64,000 nucleotides of DNA, from assembly GCF_001885095.1 (NCBI RefSeq), contig NZ_LZDD01000001.1:806001-870000 (forward strand). Reading direction: 5' to 3'. Origin of the DNA: Streptococcus bovimastitidis (GTDB lineage: Bacteria > Bacillota > Bacilli > Lactobacillales > Streptococcaceae). Shown here in pieces: positions 54,251 through 64,000 of this stretch (positions are counted from its first letter, which is position 1; every line of letters starts with the position of its first letter). The notes under the pieces were generated by a model. That model was not told where the DNA came from. It did no database searches and saw only the letters and a list, made by a program, of their open reading frames with translations. A program made the translations under genes and the position numbers.

Positions 54251-55009
54251 TTATTTAACGAAATCTAATAATGCTAAGAAGCTAGCCGCATCAAGAGAGG
54301 CTCCACCAACTAAAGCACCATCAACGTCTGGACATTCCATATATGAAGCAACGTTTTCAGGTTTTACTGAACCACCATATTGAACACGTACTTTATCAGC
54401 TACAGCTTGACCAAAATCAGCTGCTACAACATCACGTACCGCTTTACACATTTTTTGTGCATCTTCTTGAGTCGCAGATTTACCAGTACCGATTGCCCAA
54501 ATTGGTTCATAAGCAATCACTAATGAAGAAACTTGTTCTTCAGTTAAACCAGCCAATGCAGCAGAAACTTGAGCCCCTACGAAGTCTACTGCTTTACCAG
54601 CTTCATAAGTTGCAAGAGTTTCACCACAACAGATAATTGGTGTTAAACCATTAGCAAAAATTGCTTTTGCTTTTTTGTTAATATCTTCATCAGTTTCATG
54701 GAAGTATTCACGACGTTCAGAATGGCCAATAACAACATAGTCAGTACCCATTTCAGCTAATACTTTAGGGCTGTTTTCACCTGTGAAAGCACCTGAATTT
54801 TCAAAATAGGCATTTTGAGCTGCTACTTTTAATTCTGATCCTTTAGCTGCTTCAAGAACAGTATAAAGATCGAGAGCTGGAGCTGCAATCCCTGCTTCAA
54901 CAAATTCTGATGAAGTTAATTTAGAAGCTACTTCTTCGATAAATGCTTTAGCTTCCTCAGGATTTTTGTTCATTTTCCAGTTTCCGGCAATAAATGGTTT
55001 ACGTGACAT
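54251..55009 (-). CDS. tpiA: Triosephosphate isomerase
   Basis: 252 residues, complete TIM barrel. Active site: Lys in GNWKMNKN (9-16), His in VIGHSERR, Glu in [11 protein letters not shown]; the phosphate loop GGSVKPEN and GALVGGASL close the barrel. Interconverts dihydroxyacetone phosphate and glyceraldehyde-3-phosphate. Monocistronic with its own terminator; an extended -10 (TGATAAAAT) lies about 35 nt upstream of the ATG. Confidence 0.97.
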   Translation of the reverse strand: MSRKPFIAGNWKMNKNPEEAKAFIEEVASKLTSSEFVEAGIAAPALDLYTVLEAAKGSELKVAAQNAYFENSGAFTGENSPKVLAEMGTDYVVIGHSERREYFHETDEDINKKAKAIFANGLTPIICCGETLATYEAGKAVDFVGAQVSAALAGLTEEQVSSLVIAYEPIWAIGTGKSATQEDAQKMCKAVRDVVAADFGQAVADKVRVQYGGSVKPENVASYMECPDVDGALVGGASLDAASFLALLDFVK

Positions 55010-55153
55010 TTCACATACCTCTTCTTTTTTTATTTACACTACTATTTTATCATAATTTTGGACCTAATAAAAGAATATGACTGCATTTTAAGATTTTTTT
55101 CACAAAGAATTACCTGTTTTCTGAAAATATTTTCTGAAAACATATCAGGATAT

Positions 55154-55175
55154 AAAAAAGACCCCAAACGGGGTC
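55154..55175 (-). terminator. Intrinsic terminator of tuf
   Basis: GACCCC/GGGGTC stem with 4-nt loop (55160-55175) and TTTTTTA on the minus strand. Confidence 0.92.
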
Positions 55176-55228
55176 CTTACAATCTGAGTTGTCTGACTCT
55201 AATTGTTATTCTGGGAACTTAATTAAAA

Positions 55229-56425
55229 TTAAGCTTCGATTTCTGAAACGATACCTGAACCAACAGTACGTCCACCTTCACGAATTGAGAAAGTAGTACC
55301 TTGTTCTACGGCGATTGGGTGGATCAATTCAACATTGATAGTCACGTTATCACCAGGCATAACCATTTCTGTACCAGCTGGAAGTTCGATTGAACCAGTT
55401 ACGTCAGTTGTACGGAAGTAGAATTGTGGGCGGTAGTTGTTGAAGAATGGAGTATGACGTCCACCTTCTTCTTTAGAAAGGATGTATACTTCACCTTTAA
55501 ATTTAGTGTGTGGGTTGATTGAACCTGGTTTAGCAATAACTTGTCCACGTTCGATTTCGTCACGCTGAACACCACGAAGAAGGATACCTACGTTGTCTCC
55601 TGCAAGACCTTCGTCAAGTTGTTTACGGAACATTTCAACACCAGTAACAACAGCTTTTTTAATATCTTCTTTGATACCAACGATTTCGATTTCGTCGTTG
55701 ACACGAACAGTACCACGGTCGATACGTCCTGAAGCTACAGTACCACGTCCAGTGATTGAGAATACATCTTCGACTGGAAGAAGTAATGGTTTGTCAGTAT
55801 CACGTTCTGGTTCTGGAATATATTCATCAACAGTTTTCATCAATTCCATGATGATATCTTCGTGAGCTGTATCACCTTCAAGAGCTTTAAGAGCTGAACC
55901 TTGGATAACTGGAAGGTCATCACCTGGGAAATCGTATTCTGAAAGAAGGTCACGAATTTCCATTTCAACTAATTCAAGCAATTCTTCATCATCAACAAGG
56001 TCAACTTTGTTCATGAAGACGATAAGGTGTTTAACACCAACCTGACGTGAAAGAAGGATGTGCTCACGTGTTTGTGGCATTGGTCCATCAGTAGATGCAA
56101 CAACAAGGATAGCTCCGTCCATTTGGGCAGCACCAGTGATCATGTTTTTAACATAGTCCGCGTGTCCTGGGGCATCGATGTGGGCATAGTGACGTGATTC
56201 AGTTTCATACTCAACGTGTGCAGTGTTGATTGTGATTCCGCGTTCGCGCTCTTCTGGAGCAGCATCGATAGAAGCATAATCTTTAGGTTGGTTAACTGAG
56301 CTTGGTAAGCGACGTGCAAGAACAGTTGTAATTGCAGCTGTTAATGTAGTTTTACCATGGTCAACGTGTCCGATTGTACCAATGTTAACGTGGGGTTTAC
56401 TACGATCGTATTTTTCTTTTGCCAT
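55229..56425 (-). CDS. tuf: Elongation factor Tu
   Basis: 398 residues from ATG 56425 ([20 protein letters not shown]). G1 GHVDHGKT (19-26), switch [17 protein letters not shown]3 DAPGH, G4 NKVD, G5 SALK; domain 2 and 3 follow with the C-terminus [15 protein letters not shown]-dependent delivery of aminoacyl-tRNA. The GGAGG site is about 11 nt before the ATG; an in-frame extension upstream is leader. Highly biased codon use fits high expression. Single gene with strong promoter and terminator. Confidence 0.98.
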   Translation of the reverse strand: MAKEKYDRSKPHVNIGTIGHVDHGKTTLTAAITTVLARRLPSSVNQPKDYASIDAAPEERERGITINTAHVEYETESRHYAHIDAPGHADYVKNMITGAAQMDGAILVVASTDGPMPQTREHILLSRQVGVKHLIVFMNKVDLVDDEELLELVEMEIRDLLSEYDFPGDDLPVIQGSALKALEGDTAHEDIIMELMKTVDEYIPEPERDTDKPLLLPVEDVFSITGRGTVASGRIDRGTVRVNDEIEIVGIKEDIKKAVVTGVEMFRKQLDEGLAGDNVGILLRGVQRDEIERGQVIAKPGSINPHTKFKGEVYILSKEEGGRHTPFFNNYRPQFYFRTTDVTGSIELPAGTEMVMPGDNVTINVELIHPIAVEQGTTFSIREGGRTVGSGIVSEIEA

Positions 56426-56497
56426 TTTGGGAAAAGCCTCCAATAAAATATATTTTATAGATAGACGGTAGGCAATACAGTCTAACTTTACCTTACT

Positions 56498-56525
56498 ATT
56501 GTAGCAAATTATTAAGAAAAAGCAA
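56498..56525 (-). promoter_or_regulatory. Promoter of tuf
   Basis: TTGCTT (56520-56525), 16-nt spacer, TACAAT (56498-56503) in an extended TGC-TACAAT context; leader of about 70 nt. Confidence 0.8.
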
Positions 56526-56624
56526 GTGTTTTATATTGATTGGCAATTCTTTCTTATATCAAAAATCAATTCATGACACTAGGTATTCTTATATCACTAC
56601 TTCAACTATCATTTTCCTTTTCGA

Positions 56625-56659
56625 AGGAAAAAAATAGACCTACTTGAAGTAGGTCTATT
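56625..56659 (-). terminator. Terminator of ftsW
   Basis: AATAGACCTAC, loop, GTAGGTCTATT (56633-56659) followed by TTTTTTT-CC on the minus strand. Confidence 0.9.
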
Positions 56660-56671
56660 CTGCTTGATAAC

Positions 56672-57946
56672 TTATTTAAAACGACTGATATTGACAATCT
56701 TACCATTTTCATCACGCATAGTTTTGCGATAAGATAATTCAGCTTCTTTTAAAATATCTTCTTTCTTCTCGTTTGCATCTATATTGAGTACAAAACCAAT
56801 GGCTACCGATAAAACTAGTAAGCTATTTCCACCTTGAGATAGGAAGGGGAACGTTACACCAGTTGAAGGTATAATACCTGATATGCCTCCAATATTGACG
56901 AATACTTGCATTAATATCATACCACCGACGCCTAATGCAACCATGGCATTAAATGGTTTTTTAGCTTTAATACCAACATTCATAATACGGAGAATTAAAA
57001 AGAAGACGAGAGCCAAAATCAATCCTGCTCCAATTAGACCAAGTTCTTCAATAACGATCGAAAAGACGAAGTCTGTTTGGGCTTCAGGTAGGTAGCCCCT
57101 TTTTTCAATCGAGTTACCTAAACCGACACCAAACCAACCACCATTACTCATGGCATAATAAGAATGAGCTAACTGGTGTCCCGAATCAGTTAAATCTTTA
57201 AATGGATTAAAGTAAGCACTAAAACGTTTTGCAACATAGCCAAAAATGGGTACCTTGGCAACACGTTCAACACCAATAACTTTAATTGAGCCTAGAAAGA
57301 TAGTAGATAGAACCGTAATTAAAGATAATATTCCGGAGAACCAGCGATAGCCGATTCCACTAATGGTAATCATTAAAATTGCTGTTAGAACAATAATGGC
57401 CGCATTACCTAAATCGGGTTGTGCAGCAACTAACAAGATAAGAAATAGTGAATAGACACGCCAGTCTTTTAAATCACTACTCTGTCTTGGCCACCATCTT
57501 CTCTTTGTCAAAGCTTGATAATCATATAAAGCAATTTCTTCTTGTTTACGGGCAAAAGTATGTGCCAGATACCAGACCATAATAATTTTCAGATATTCTG
57601 CTGGTTGAAAACTTAGTGGTCCTAAAACAATCCAACCATGAGCTCCATTAACTTCTTGAGTAAAAAAACGGGCAATCAAGAGCAAGGCTGCTTCAAATAA
57701 CATGACCATTACTAATAATCCATGGTTATTTAAAAAATTTAGTTTTAATTTATAAATAAAAGAAATGGCAGTTAAACTAATCAACCAAAAAATCCCTTGA
57801 CTTAAAACTGACTTAAAAGGGTTTGCATTCAATTGGATCAAGGTTGCACTAGTCGTAGAATAGACCATAATAAGGCCGATAATCGAAAGGATTAGATAAG
57901 GCAAAAGTATCGAATAATTTAAGAGATGCCTTTTATCAATTTTCAT
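56672..57946 (-). CDS. ftsW: Cell division SEDS protein FtsW
   Basis: 424 residues, about ten membrane helices, SEDS glycosyltransferase of septal peptidoglycan working with a class B PBP. Seen: GAHGWIVLGPLSFQPAEYLK (about 102-121), AAQPDLGNAAIIVLTA with the key Asp, VIEELGLIGAG, and the C-terminal FPFLSQGGNSLLVL. The charged cytoplasmic tail of about 30 residues and the ppc/tuf neighbourhood are usual for streptococcal ftsW. Contrast with rodA at 9407-10618. Confidence 0.94.
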   Translation of the reverse strand: MKIDKRHLLNYSILLPYLILSIIGLIMVYSTTSATLIQLNANPFKSVLSQGIFWLISLTAISFIYKLKLNFLNNHGLLVMVMLFEAALLLIARFFTQEVNGAHGWIVLGPLSFQPAEYLKIIMVWYLAHTFARKQEEIALYDYQALTKRRWWPRQSSDLKDWRVYSLFLILLVAAQPDLGNAAIIVLTAILMITISGIGYRWFSGILSLITVLSTIFLGSIKVIGVERVAKVPIFGYVAKRFSAYFNPFKDLTDSGHQLAHSYYAMSNGGWFGVGLGNSIEKRGYLPEAQTDFVFSIVIEELGLIGAGLILALVFFLILRIMNVGIKAKKPFNAMVALGVGGMILMQVFVNIGGISGIIPSTGVTFPFLSQGGNSLLVLSVAIGFVLNIDANEKKEDILKEAELSYRKTMRDENGKIVNISRFK

Positions 57947-57998
57947 AATTTCCCCTGTTTTTCTGATAATCTTTAAGCATTATATCATCTTTCTAGAG

Positions 57999-58035
57999 CA
58001 AAAAAAAGGGAAAAGACAGACAAATGCCTGTCTTT
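57999..58035 (-). terminator. Terminator of ppc
   Basis: AAAGACAG/CTGTCTTT stem (58012-58035) with an 8-nt loop, TTTTCCC then eight T on the minus strand. Confidence 0.75.
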
Positions 58036-58105
58036 ACTCTTCTATTAAAATATCGTCCTATTTCAAAAATAGTGTTACTATAATAAGCTTCTACCTGAGT
58101 CTCTC

Positions 58106-60808
58106 TTAGCCAGAGTTACGAAGACCGGTCGCAATACCATTAATAGTAATATGGATTAATTTTTCATAATCTTCATCCAGTTGGTGATGACGTAAGCGTT
58201 TAATAAGTTCAATTTGAATATAATTTAGAACATTGAAATAAGGAAGTCGATAATCCAAACTTTGTTTCAATGATTGGTTATCCTCTAATAACTCATCATG
58301 TTGCTCAATGGACAAAATCATATTTTTAGTTAATTGCCATTCATCTAAAATGGTATGGAAAATATCTCTTACTTCTTCTTTTTCAGCCAACTGAGCGTAT
58401 TGGAAAGCGATGTTCATATTTGATTTCGAAAGCACCATGTCAACATTTGACAGTAAAGAATGGAAGAAAGGCCATTTTTCATACATATGTTGCAACTTAG
58501 CTAAATTGCCTTCTTCTTGATCAATATATTGTTTAAATGCAGAACCGACACCATACCACCCTGGGAACATGATGCGGTTTTGAGACCAAGAGAACACCCA
58601 TGGGATAGCACGTAAACCAGAAATTTCAGTAATGGTTTTACGAGCAGCTGGTCTAGAACCAATATTTAAACTTGAAACTTCTTTAATAGGACTCGCCTCA
58701 AAGAAGTAATCATAGAAATGAGGATTACCGAAAACTAAATCACGGTATACTTTATTACTAAAGTCCACAATGCCTTCCATAACTTCTCTAAAACCATCAA
58801 TTTCGTCCGGGTTAGTAAGCATTCTTGTAACCATCCGATTGACAGAAGCCGAAATCAACATTTCTAAATTATAGTAGGCGACATCTTTGTTACCATATTT
58901 ATTCTCAATGATTTCACCTTGCTCAGTTAAACGAATACGATCTTTAATTGAACCGAATGGTTGAGATGTAATAGCATCATAAGAGGGTCCACCACCACGA
59001 CCAACAGTACCACCACGACCATGGAAGAAAGTAATCTTGATACCATTTTTTTGTCCGATTTCAGTCAAGTCATTTTGAGCTTTATAAAGGGTCCAACCAG
59101 AAGATAAATAACCACCATCCTTATTACTGTCAGAATAACCTAACATAATTTCTTGATAGTTACCTTTGGAAGCAATCCAATTCTTAACCATTGGATAGGC
59201 TAGGTAGTCGGTCATAATATGATTTGAGTTGTCCAAATCTTCGATAGTTTCAAATAACGGAACAATCTGAACACGTGCACTATCCTTATCCACCAAGCCA
59301 ACTTCTTTAAGCATGATTGCTAATTCAAACATATCTGACACACTCTCAGTATGAGAAATGATGTGTTGTTTGATAACCTCTTCGCCAAGTTTATCCTTCA
59401 AGCGACGGGCAGCTTTGTAGATAGCAAGTTCTTTCTCTAAGAGTTCTGATTTCTCAACATTTGTCGAAGAAAGGGTTCTTGGATCCTCAGATAATTGTTT
59501 GTAGAGAAGACGACATTTTTCAGACTCAGAAAGGGATGAATAGTCTTCTTCAATATTTGCTGCTTTCAGCAATTCAGCCACACATGCTTCTTGAACACTG
59601 GAATCTTGCCGCATATCAATACTTGCCAAGAAGAAACCAAAGATATCAACAGCTTGAATTAGTTCCGTCAAATCACCAGTAATCAGAGAACGGTCTCCGT
59701 TTTCAACTAAAGAATTTTTAATTTTCAAAAGATCTTTTTTAAACTCTTCGGGATTTTCATAGGCTGGAACCAGGGATTTTTTGAAGCGACTTTTCGTAAG
59801 ACTTGAGTGCGTTTCTTGTAAACGTGCCTTAATATAATGAAAAGCTTTACGATAAGGCTCATTTTCACGGTAAATCGATTTATCACTAGATAAATCCGCT
59901 AACTCTTGAACATCCTCACTTGTTTTTACTAATGTCGATGACATAGAGAACGTCCGATAAAGAACTGATAACTTATCAAGGTAATAATTTAAAATCACTT
60001 CACTTTGAAGAGTAGCCGACTGTTTTAAGGTATCTGCTGTGACAAAAGGATTCCCATCACGGTCACCACCAATCCACATCCCCATGGTAATTGGTTTTGG
60101 ATTCTCTAAAACTAAGCCTTTTTCTTTAGCTAAATCTTTATATTGTCTAGTTAATTTTGTAATGGCTGGAATCAAAGAATTGTCATAATATTGCATGACA
60201 TTAGTGATTTCATTTTTAACTTTTAATTTTTTTTCACGAATGATGTCGGTTTGCATAATAATTTCAATGTAGCGACGTAATTCTTCCAACCATTTCTTTT
60301 GGTTAACGACACCATTTTTGACATCACGGTATTTCCGCAGCAAATCATGAATGTGATTTGTTAATTCTAAGACAGTTTTTCGTTGCACTTGCGTAGGATG
60401 AGCCGTCAAAACTGGTACAACGTTTACCTTTTCCAGAATATCTTGCGCATTATCTTTAGAAGCGACTTCATTAATTGTGTTTGCTAATTTTCCTAAGTAG
60501 TCAACATTGGTATTATTTTGATAATTAATTTCATATGCCAAATCAACATCTTCAGAAATATTAATTAGTAAGGGCAAAATTGAAAAATAACGAGAGATGA
60601 TAACCATTTCGTCATTGGATAATTCTCTTATAGTATTCTCCAGTAAAACAGCATCTTTCCCTTGTGATAATTCCAAAATTCTTTCAATTTTAGCATATAC
60701 TTGGTCTCCGGCCATAGACCTTGTAATATCTTCGAGTAGATCTTGTAAAATAGCTACTTCTTCAGTAATCATTTTATGATGGTTACTACTCTCTAATTTT
60801 TTTACAGT
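58106..60808 (-). CDS. ppc: Phosphoenolpyruvate carboxylase
   Basis: 900 residues from TTG 60808. Carboxylates PEP to oxaloacetate, the anaplerotic source for aspartate. Catalytic His in [47 protein letters not shown], and the invariant C-terminus [10 protein letters not shown]. Start choice: AGGAG stands 8 nt before TTG giving [10 protein letters not shown], matching the start of relatives; the ATG at 60832 lies before that ribosome site and has none of its own. An extended -10 (TGGTATCAT) precedes it. Pairs with the aspartate aminotransferase in this window for aspartate synthesis. Confidence 0.95.
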   Translation of the reverse strand, partial: TVKKLESSNHHKMITEEVAILQDLLEDITRSMAGDQVYAKIERILELSQGKDAVLLENTIRELSNDEMVIISRYFSILPLLINISEDVDLAYEINYQNNTNVDYLGKLANTINEVASKDNAQDILEKVNVVPVLTAHPTQVQRKTVLELTNHIHDLLRKYRDVKNGVVNQKKWLEELRRYIEIIMQTDIIREKKLKVKNEITNVMQYYDNSLIPAITKLTRQYKDLAKEKGLVLENPKPITMGMWIGGDRDGNPFVTADTLKQSATLQSEVILNYYLDKLSVLYRTFSMSSTLVKTSEDVQELADLSSDKSIYRENEPYRKAFHYIKARLQETHSSLTKSRFKKSLVPAYENPEEFKKDLLKIKNSLVENGDRSLITGDLTELIQAVDIFGFFLASIDMRQDSSVQEACVAELLKAANIEEDYSSLSESEKCRLLYKQLSEDPRTLSSTNVEKSELLEKELAIYKAARRLKDKLGEEVIKQHIISHTESVSDMFELAIMLKEVGLVDKDSARVQIVPLFETIEDLDNSNHIMTDYLAYPMVKNWIASKGNYQEIMLGYSDSNKDGGYLSSGWTLYKAQNDLTEIGQKNGIKITFFHGRGGTVGRGGGPSYDAITSQPFGSIKDRIRLTEQGEIIENKYGNKDVAYYNLEMLISASVNRMVTRMLTNPDEIDGFREVMEGIVDFSNKVYRDLVFGNPHFYDYFFEASPIKEVSSLNIGSRPAARKTITEISGLRAIPWVFSWSQNRIMFPGWYGVGSAFKQYIDQEEGNLAKLQHMYEKWPFFHSLLSNVDMVLSKSNMNIAFQYAQLAEKEEVRDIFHTILDEWQLTKNMILSIEQHDELLEDNQSLKQSLDYRLPYFNVLNYIQIELIKRLRHHQLDEDYEKLIHITINGIATGLRNSG

Positions 60809-60885
60809 CAAATCAATCACTCCTTTTCTCATTGCTTAAGTCAATGATACCACTTTTTCAAGTAAATGTAAGTTCTTTTTCATAT

Positions 60886-60941
60886 AATGTTTGCTTTTTA
60901 CAAAAACTTTACCGAAAATTTATACAAATGTTTGCTTTTAC
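60886..60941. repeat. Short direct repeat in the ppc-pepF intergenic region
   Basis: AATGTTTGCTTTTTAC near 60886-60901 recurs as AATGTTTGCTTTTAC near 60927-60941, about 41 bp apart, roughly four helical turns. It could be a paired operator for either divergent gene; the regulator is unknown. Confidence 0.4.
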
Positions 60942-60970
60942 TTATTTTTCTATTCTCTTAACCGCTTTTT

Positions 60971-60979
60971 TGTTATACT
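60971..60979 (+). promoter_or_regulatory. Extended -10 promoter of pepF
   Basis: TGTTATACT (TGn plus TATACT), 28 nt before the ATG at 61008; -35 weak. Confidence 0.6.
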
Positions 60980-61007
60980 GAAACTATTAGAACAAAAGGA
61001 GATAAGC

Positions 61008-62804
61008 ATGGAACTCAAAAAACGCTCTACATTTCCCGAAAATGAATTATGGGATTTAACAGCTCTTTACAAGGATCGACAAGATTTCCTTCTAGCCATC
61101 GAGAAAGCTTTGGATGATGTTCAAACATTCAAGAAAAACTATGAAGGGCACTTAAACACCAAAGAAGACTTTGAACAAGCCCTATATGAAATTGAACATA
61201 TCTACATTCAAATCAGTCATATTGAAACTTATGCTTTTATGCCACAAACAACTGATTTTTCTAATGAAGAATTCGCTGAAATCGCGCAAGCTGGTGATGA
61301 TTTTGTTACAAAGGCTTCTGTTGCTCTGAGCTTTTTTGATTCTAGCCTAGCTCAAGCTGATTCTGCTATCCTCGATGCATTAGAAGAGGTCGAATACTTT
61401 AGATCTACAATCCGTCAAGCTAAATTGCGAAAGCAACACCTACTGGCCCCAGAAGTTGAACAAGCAATGACCAACCTTCGCGAAGTTATGAATGCACCTT
61501 ATGATATTTACACTAAAATGCGTGCTGGTGACTTCGAAATGGAGCCTTTTGAAGTTGAGGGCAAAAGCTATCCCAATAGTTTTGTTTCTTATGAGAATTT
61601 CTATCAAAACCACGAAGACCAAGCTATTCGCGAAAAATCTTTCCGCTCATTCTCTGCTGGGCTTCGCAAGCATCAAAATGCTGCTGCCGCTGCCTATTTA
61701 GCAAAAGTCAAATCTGAAAAATTAATGGCCGACATGCGAGGATATGATTCTGTTTTCGACTATCTTCTTGCAGAACAAGAAGTCGATCGTGCCATGTTTG
61801 ATCGTCAAATCGACTTGATTATGACCGAGTTTGGTCCAGTGGCTCAAAAATACCTTAAACACGTCGCCCAAGTAAATGGCCTGGAAAAAATGACCTTTGC
61901 TGACTGGAAGTTGGATATTGATAACGACTTAAATCCACAAGTGAGTATCAACGATGCCTATGATTTTGTCATGAAATCCATCCAACCACTTGGTCAAGAA
62001 TACTGCCAAGAAATCGCCCGTTATCAAACAGAACGTTGGGTTGATTTTGCTGCCAATGAAAATAAAGATTCTGGTGGCTACGCTGCCGATCCATATAAAG
62101 TGCATCCTTATATCCTCATGTCTTGGACAGGTCGCATGTCAGATGTCTATACCTTGATTCATGAAATTGGGCATTCAGGACAGTTTATCTTCTCAGATAA
62201 TAATCAATCCTACTTCAACACTCACATGTCAACCTATTATGTTGAAGCACCTTCTACTTTCAACGAATTACTTCTTTCCGATTACTTGGAAAATCAATTT
62301 GAAGACGCCCGTCAAAAACGCTTTGCCCTAGCTCATCGCTTAACAGATACCTACTTCCACAATTTCATTACCCATTTATTAGAAGCCGCTTTCCAGCGAA
62401 AAGTATACCAGTTAATTGAAAATGGTGGAACATTTGGCGCGGAAAAATTAAACGAGTTTATGAAGGCTGTGCTAACAGAATTCTGGGGGGATGCTATTGA
62501 AATTGATGATGATGCAGCCCTTACCTGGATGCGTCAAGCTCACTATTACATGGGCTTATATAGTTATACTTATTCTGCAGGGCTCGTTATCTCAACAGCT
62601 GGCTATTTAAACCTAAAAAACAATCCAAATGGCGCACAAGAATGGCTTGAATTCTTGAAATCCGGTGGAAGCAAAACACCACTTGAAACAGCCCTTTTAA
62701 TCAATGCCGATATTTCAACTGACAAGCCACTCCGTGATACCATTCAGTTCTTAAACCAAACCGTTGATCAAATTATCGACTACAGCAATCACATTGAAAA
62801 ATAG
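61008..62804 (+). CDS. pepF: Oligoendopeptidase F
   Basis: 598 residues from ATG 61008, chosen for AAAGGAG 8 nt upstream; the in-frame stretch back to 60891 spans the promoter. M3B zinc metallopeptidase: HEIGHSGQ (HExxH) in the C-terminal half and the downstream Glu ligand in EAPSTFNELLLSDYL. Cleaves oligopeptides of about 7-17 residues in the cytoplasm. Divergent from ppc. Confidence 0.95.
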   Translation: MELKKRSTFPENELWDLTALYKDRQDFLLAIEKALDDVQTFKKNYEGHLNTKEDFEQALYEIEHIYIQISHIETYAFMPQTTDFSNEEFAEIAQAGDDFVTKASVALSFFDSSLAQADSAILDALEEVEYFRSTIRQAKLRKQHLLAPEVEQAMTNLREVMNAPYDIYTKMRAGDFEMEPFEVEGKSYPNSFVSYENFYQNHEDQAIREKSFRSFSAGLRKHQNAAAAAYLAKVKSEKLMADMRGYDSVFDYLLAEQEVDRAMFDRQIDLIMTEFGPVAQKYLKHVAQVNGLEKMTFADWKLDIDNDLNPQVSINDAYDFVMKSIQPLGQEYCQEIARYQTERWVDFAANENKDSGGYAADPYKVHPYILMSWTGRMSDVYTLIHEIGHSGQFIFSDNNQSYFNTHMSTYYVEAPSTFNELLLSDYLENQFEDARQKRFALAHRLTDTYFHNFITHLLEAAFQRKVYQLIENGGTFGAEKLNEFMKAVLTEFWGDAIEIDDDAALTWMRQAHYYMGLYSYTYSAGLVISTAGYLNLKNNPNGAQEWLEFLKSGGSKTPLETALLINADISTDKPLRDTIQFLNQTVDQIIDYSNHIEK

Positions 62805-62810
62805 AATCAA

Positions 62811-62842
62811 AGAACCAAGGACACTGTCCCTGGTTCTATTTT
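62811..62842. terminator. Bidirectional terminator between pepF and the DUF4430 gene
   Basis: AGAACCA ... TGGTTCT outer stem with inner GGAC/GTCC (62811-62837), followed by ATTTTTATTT on the plus strand. Confidence 0.8.
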
Positions 62843-63216
62843 TATTTGATTTTTTCCATATAGAAATAAATCTTATCACCCTTTTTGACTTTTAAAGCAT
62901 TGGCAGCTTTCGTGGCTATTTTCCCATTTACCTTATAAAACCAATAAGTCTTTTCTTTTGGTTTTTGAGCATAACCATCAATAGCTATAATAAAACCATC
63001 TTTTTCCTTGACCTTGTAATTAGCTTTAAGGACATCCATTACCGTATCCCCTTTTTTGAAGCTAACCTTCTCATCGATTTTATTTGTATCCTCTTTAACA
63101 ATTAATCGCACAACTTTTTCTTCTTTAGTTGAGACTTTGTCAGAATTTTTTTCACTACAAGCCGATAAAGACACTAAACTAACGAAAATTAAAAACCATT
63201 TAAAATACTTTGTCAT
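62842..63216 (-). CDS. DUF4430 lipoprotein
   Basis: 124 residues. Signal peptide with lipobox LSAC (Cys20), a polar linker, then a DUF4430 domain (about 38-124: GDTVMDVLKANYKVKEKDG, YWFYKVNGKIATKAANALKVKKGDKIYF). DUF4430 is related to the small beta domain of transcobalamin-type binding proteins. Its start overlaps the end of the ECF S-component gene by 17 nt, so it is likely the extracellular partner of that transporter. The ligand is unknown; cobalamin would be a guess from the domain's relatives. Confidence 0.8.
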   Translation of the reverse strand: MTKYFKWFLIFVSLVSLSACSEKNSDKVSTKEEKVVRLIVKEDTNKIDEKVSFKKGDTVMDVLKANYKVKEKDGFIIAIDGYAQKPKEKTYWFYKVNGKIATKAANALKVKKGDKIYFYMEKIK

Positions 63217-63703
63217 TAAAAACCCTCCGAAAAATTGTTAATAAGATTGGATAAAAGAGAAAGGTTGAAATTGCGTGTAAACCATTAAAGACAGTACCTG
63301 CTAAAAGATAAGACCACCAAGGCATACTATATAGATAAGCAAAACAAGAATCAATGATCAAACCATAAAAGAATGCTAAAATAGCTGCAAAAAGTGACTG
63401 CATGACAATTTCTGGACCTTTAATTTTCTTTGTCAAAGGATAAAGTAAAAAACGCCAAATTGTCATAATCATAATAAATGCTGTTATTTGCCAGAAAACC
63501 CAAGGACCAAATCCTAATAGAAAAGAACTTAGTAAAATAGAGATAATCATGGCTAAAATAGCTTCATAATAACCCATCATTAAAGTTGTTAGTAAAAAAA
63601 GAGCTGAAATGGGTTGAATATTTGGCAAATGCGAAAACGTCATTCTGAGGACAAAAGCCAAAGCTGCTAAAATGGCAATTCGAGCCATTTGTTTTGAAGT
63701 CAT
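63200..63703 (-). CDS. ECF transporter S component, unknown vitamin
   Basis: 167 residues, about five to six hydrophobic segments, with the S-component pattern at the N-terminus (ARIAILAALAFVLRMTFSHLPN) and LLTTLMMGYYEAILAMIISILLSSFLLG. It would bind a vitamin-like substrate and use the shared EcfA/A'/T module encoded elsewhere. Not QueT, RibU, BioY or FolT by the motifs I can judge. AAAGG ribosome site before the ATG. Overlaps the DUF4430 lipoprotein gene, an unusual pairing that may define its substrate. No riboswitch in its leader of about 25 nt. Confidence 0.78.
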   Translation of the reverse strand: MTSKQMARIAILAALAFVLRMTFSHLPNIQPISALFLLTTLMMGYYEAILAMIISILLSSFLLGFGPWVFWQITAFIMIMTIWRFLLYPLTKKIKGPEIVMQSLFAAILAFFYGLIIDSCFAYLYSMPWWSYLLAGTVFNGLHAISTFLFYPILLTIFRRVFNDKVF

Positions 63704-64000
63704 ATGCGAACCTTTCAGTGTTTTTTACTATTATGACAGAAAGACAGAAAAAATGCTAGATAAGGAAAGGATAAAAAACTGTTAATTAAAACTAAGATAA
63801 GAAAATTATCATTATTTTCTTATTTTAAATACGGTTAGAGGTAATTCAGCTATTAATAAAAAGAAACAATTTTTCTATATCACTTATCACAAAAAATTGA
63901 GTAAAGGTATAAGGACACTCCTAAGGAATTTTTCAGACATTTTCCCAATTTTAGCTTAAATTGTAAGATAATATAAGAATATAGTTAGGAAGTTTTGATT
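63704..64000. other. AT-rich intergenic region at the right edge
   Basis: No gene is seen. It contains the promoter region of the ECF gene (CATAAT near 63733-63738 on the minus strand) and a 10-bp inverted repeat ATAAGAAAAT/ATTTTCTTAT (63797-63806 with 63814-63823) that could end transcription from a neighbour outside the window. An AGGAAG near 63988 might precede a plus-strand gene beyond the edge; this cannot be judged. Confidence 0.4.

Noticed and set aside
56612..56632. TTCG-loop hairpin upstream of the ftsW terminator as a separate terminator
   Set aside because: TTTCCTT-TTCG-AAGGAAA is followed by A residues on the strand where the loop would be UUCG, and no plus-strand gene ends there.

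Overview
The window is a continuous piece of a low-GC Gram-positive chromosome that reads throughout as Streptococcus. Pointers are type-B L31 without zinc cysteines, adjacent murM/murN, ezrA and ftsEX, the rapZ-yvcK-whiA trio, an AdcA with a C-terminal ZinT domain, a preQ1-II riboswitch (a class known from Streptococcaceae), and perfect AdcR boxes. Protein details recall the pyogenic group (S. pyogenes, S. uberis, S. parauberis, S. iniae type), but no 16S or other decisive marker is present, so species is not assigned. Nothing looks like a prophage, IS element, CRISPR array or conjugative element; this is core chromosome with a few accessory-looking intergenic repeats.

Layout. 1-3.2 kb: the 5' end of queT behind a preQ1-II riboswitch, a TMEM175-type channel, enolase and a YueI protein. 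3.2-10.6 kb (minus): DUF1697, a VOC protein broken by an amber codon, serB, ezrA, gyrB, a HAD phosphatase and rodA. 10.7-15.6 kb (minus): tRNA-Arg(CCU), a TIM-barrel protein of unknown specificity, rplS followed by a diverged structured repeat, a CLC-F-like antiporter, chorismate mutase, flavodoxin and adenosine deaminase. 15.8-20.7 kb: YghU-like GST, an orphan hisC beside an amino-acid-binding lipoprotein, a GNAT protein, a DHH phosphodiesterase, rpmE2 and a TM2 protein. 20.8-33.2 kb (minus): adcA, dipeptidase, whiA-yvcK-rapZ, DUF1003, asnS-aspartate aminotransferase-dinG. 33.3-34.8 kb (plus): an esterase and a metallo-beta-lactamase-fold hydrolase.

34.9-35.6 kb holds about 3.2 tandem copies of a 208-bp hairpin-rich repeat, lying between convergent genes. 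Then come ftsX, ftsE, prfB (with programmed +1 frameshift), queG and class III fbp (minus); a HAD and a metallophosphatase; two look-alike small membrane proteins around a GDPD; a P-type Mn/Ca-exporter-type ATPase under a yybP-ykoY Mn2+ riboswitch; a cation diffusion facilitator gene broken in a 7-A tract; and DUF1934. 49.4-54.2 kb (plus): an HD phosphohydrolase, then a Cof HAD translationally coupled to murM and murN. 54.2-60.8 kb (minus): tpiA, tuf, ftsW, ppc. 60.9-64 kb: pepF, then a DUF4430 lipoprotein overlapping an ECF S-component gene.

Themes. Queuosine precursor salvage and completion (queT, queG), elongation and division (rodA, ftsW, ftsEX, ezrA, murMN, yvcK), metal homeostasis (adcA, the Mn-switch ATPase, the broken CDF gene) and lower glycolysis/anaplerosis (eno, tpiA, fbp, ppc). 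The least explained signals are the 208-bp array, the duplicated element after rplS, and a set of genes with no Shine-Dalgarno whose extended -10 box sits only 6-9 nt before the start codon, suggesting leaderless transcripts. Motif calls, start choices and RNA folds were made by eye; no searches or folding programs were run.
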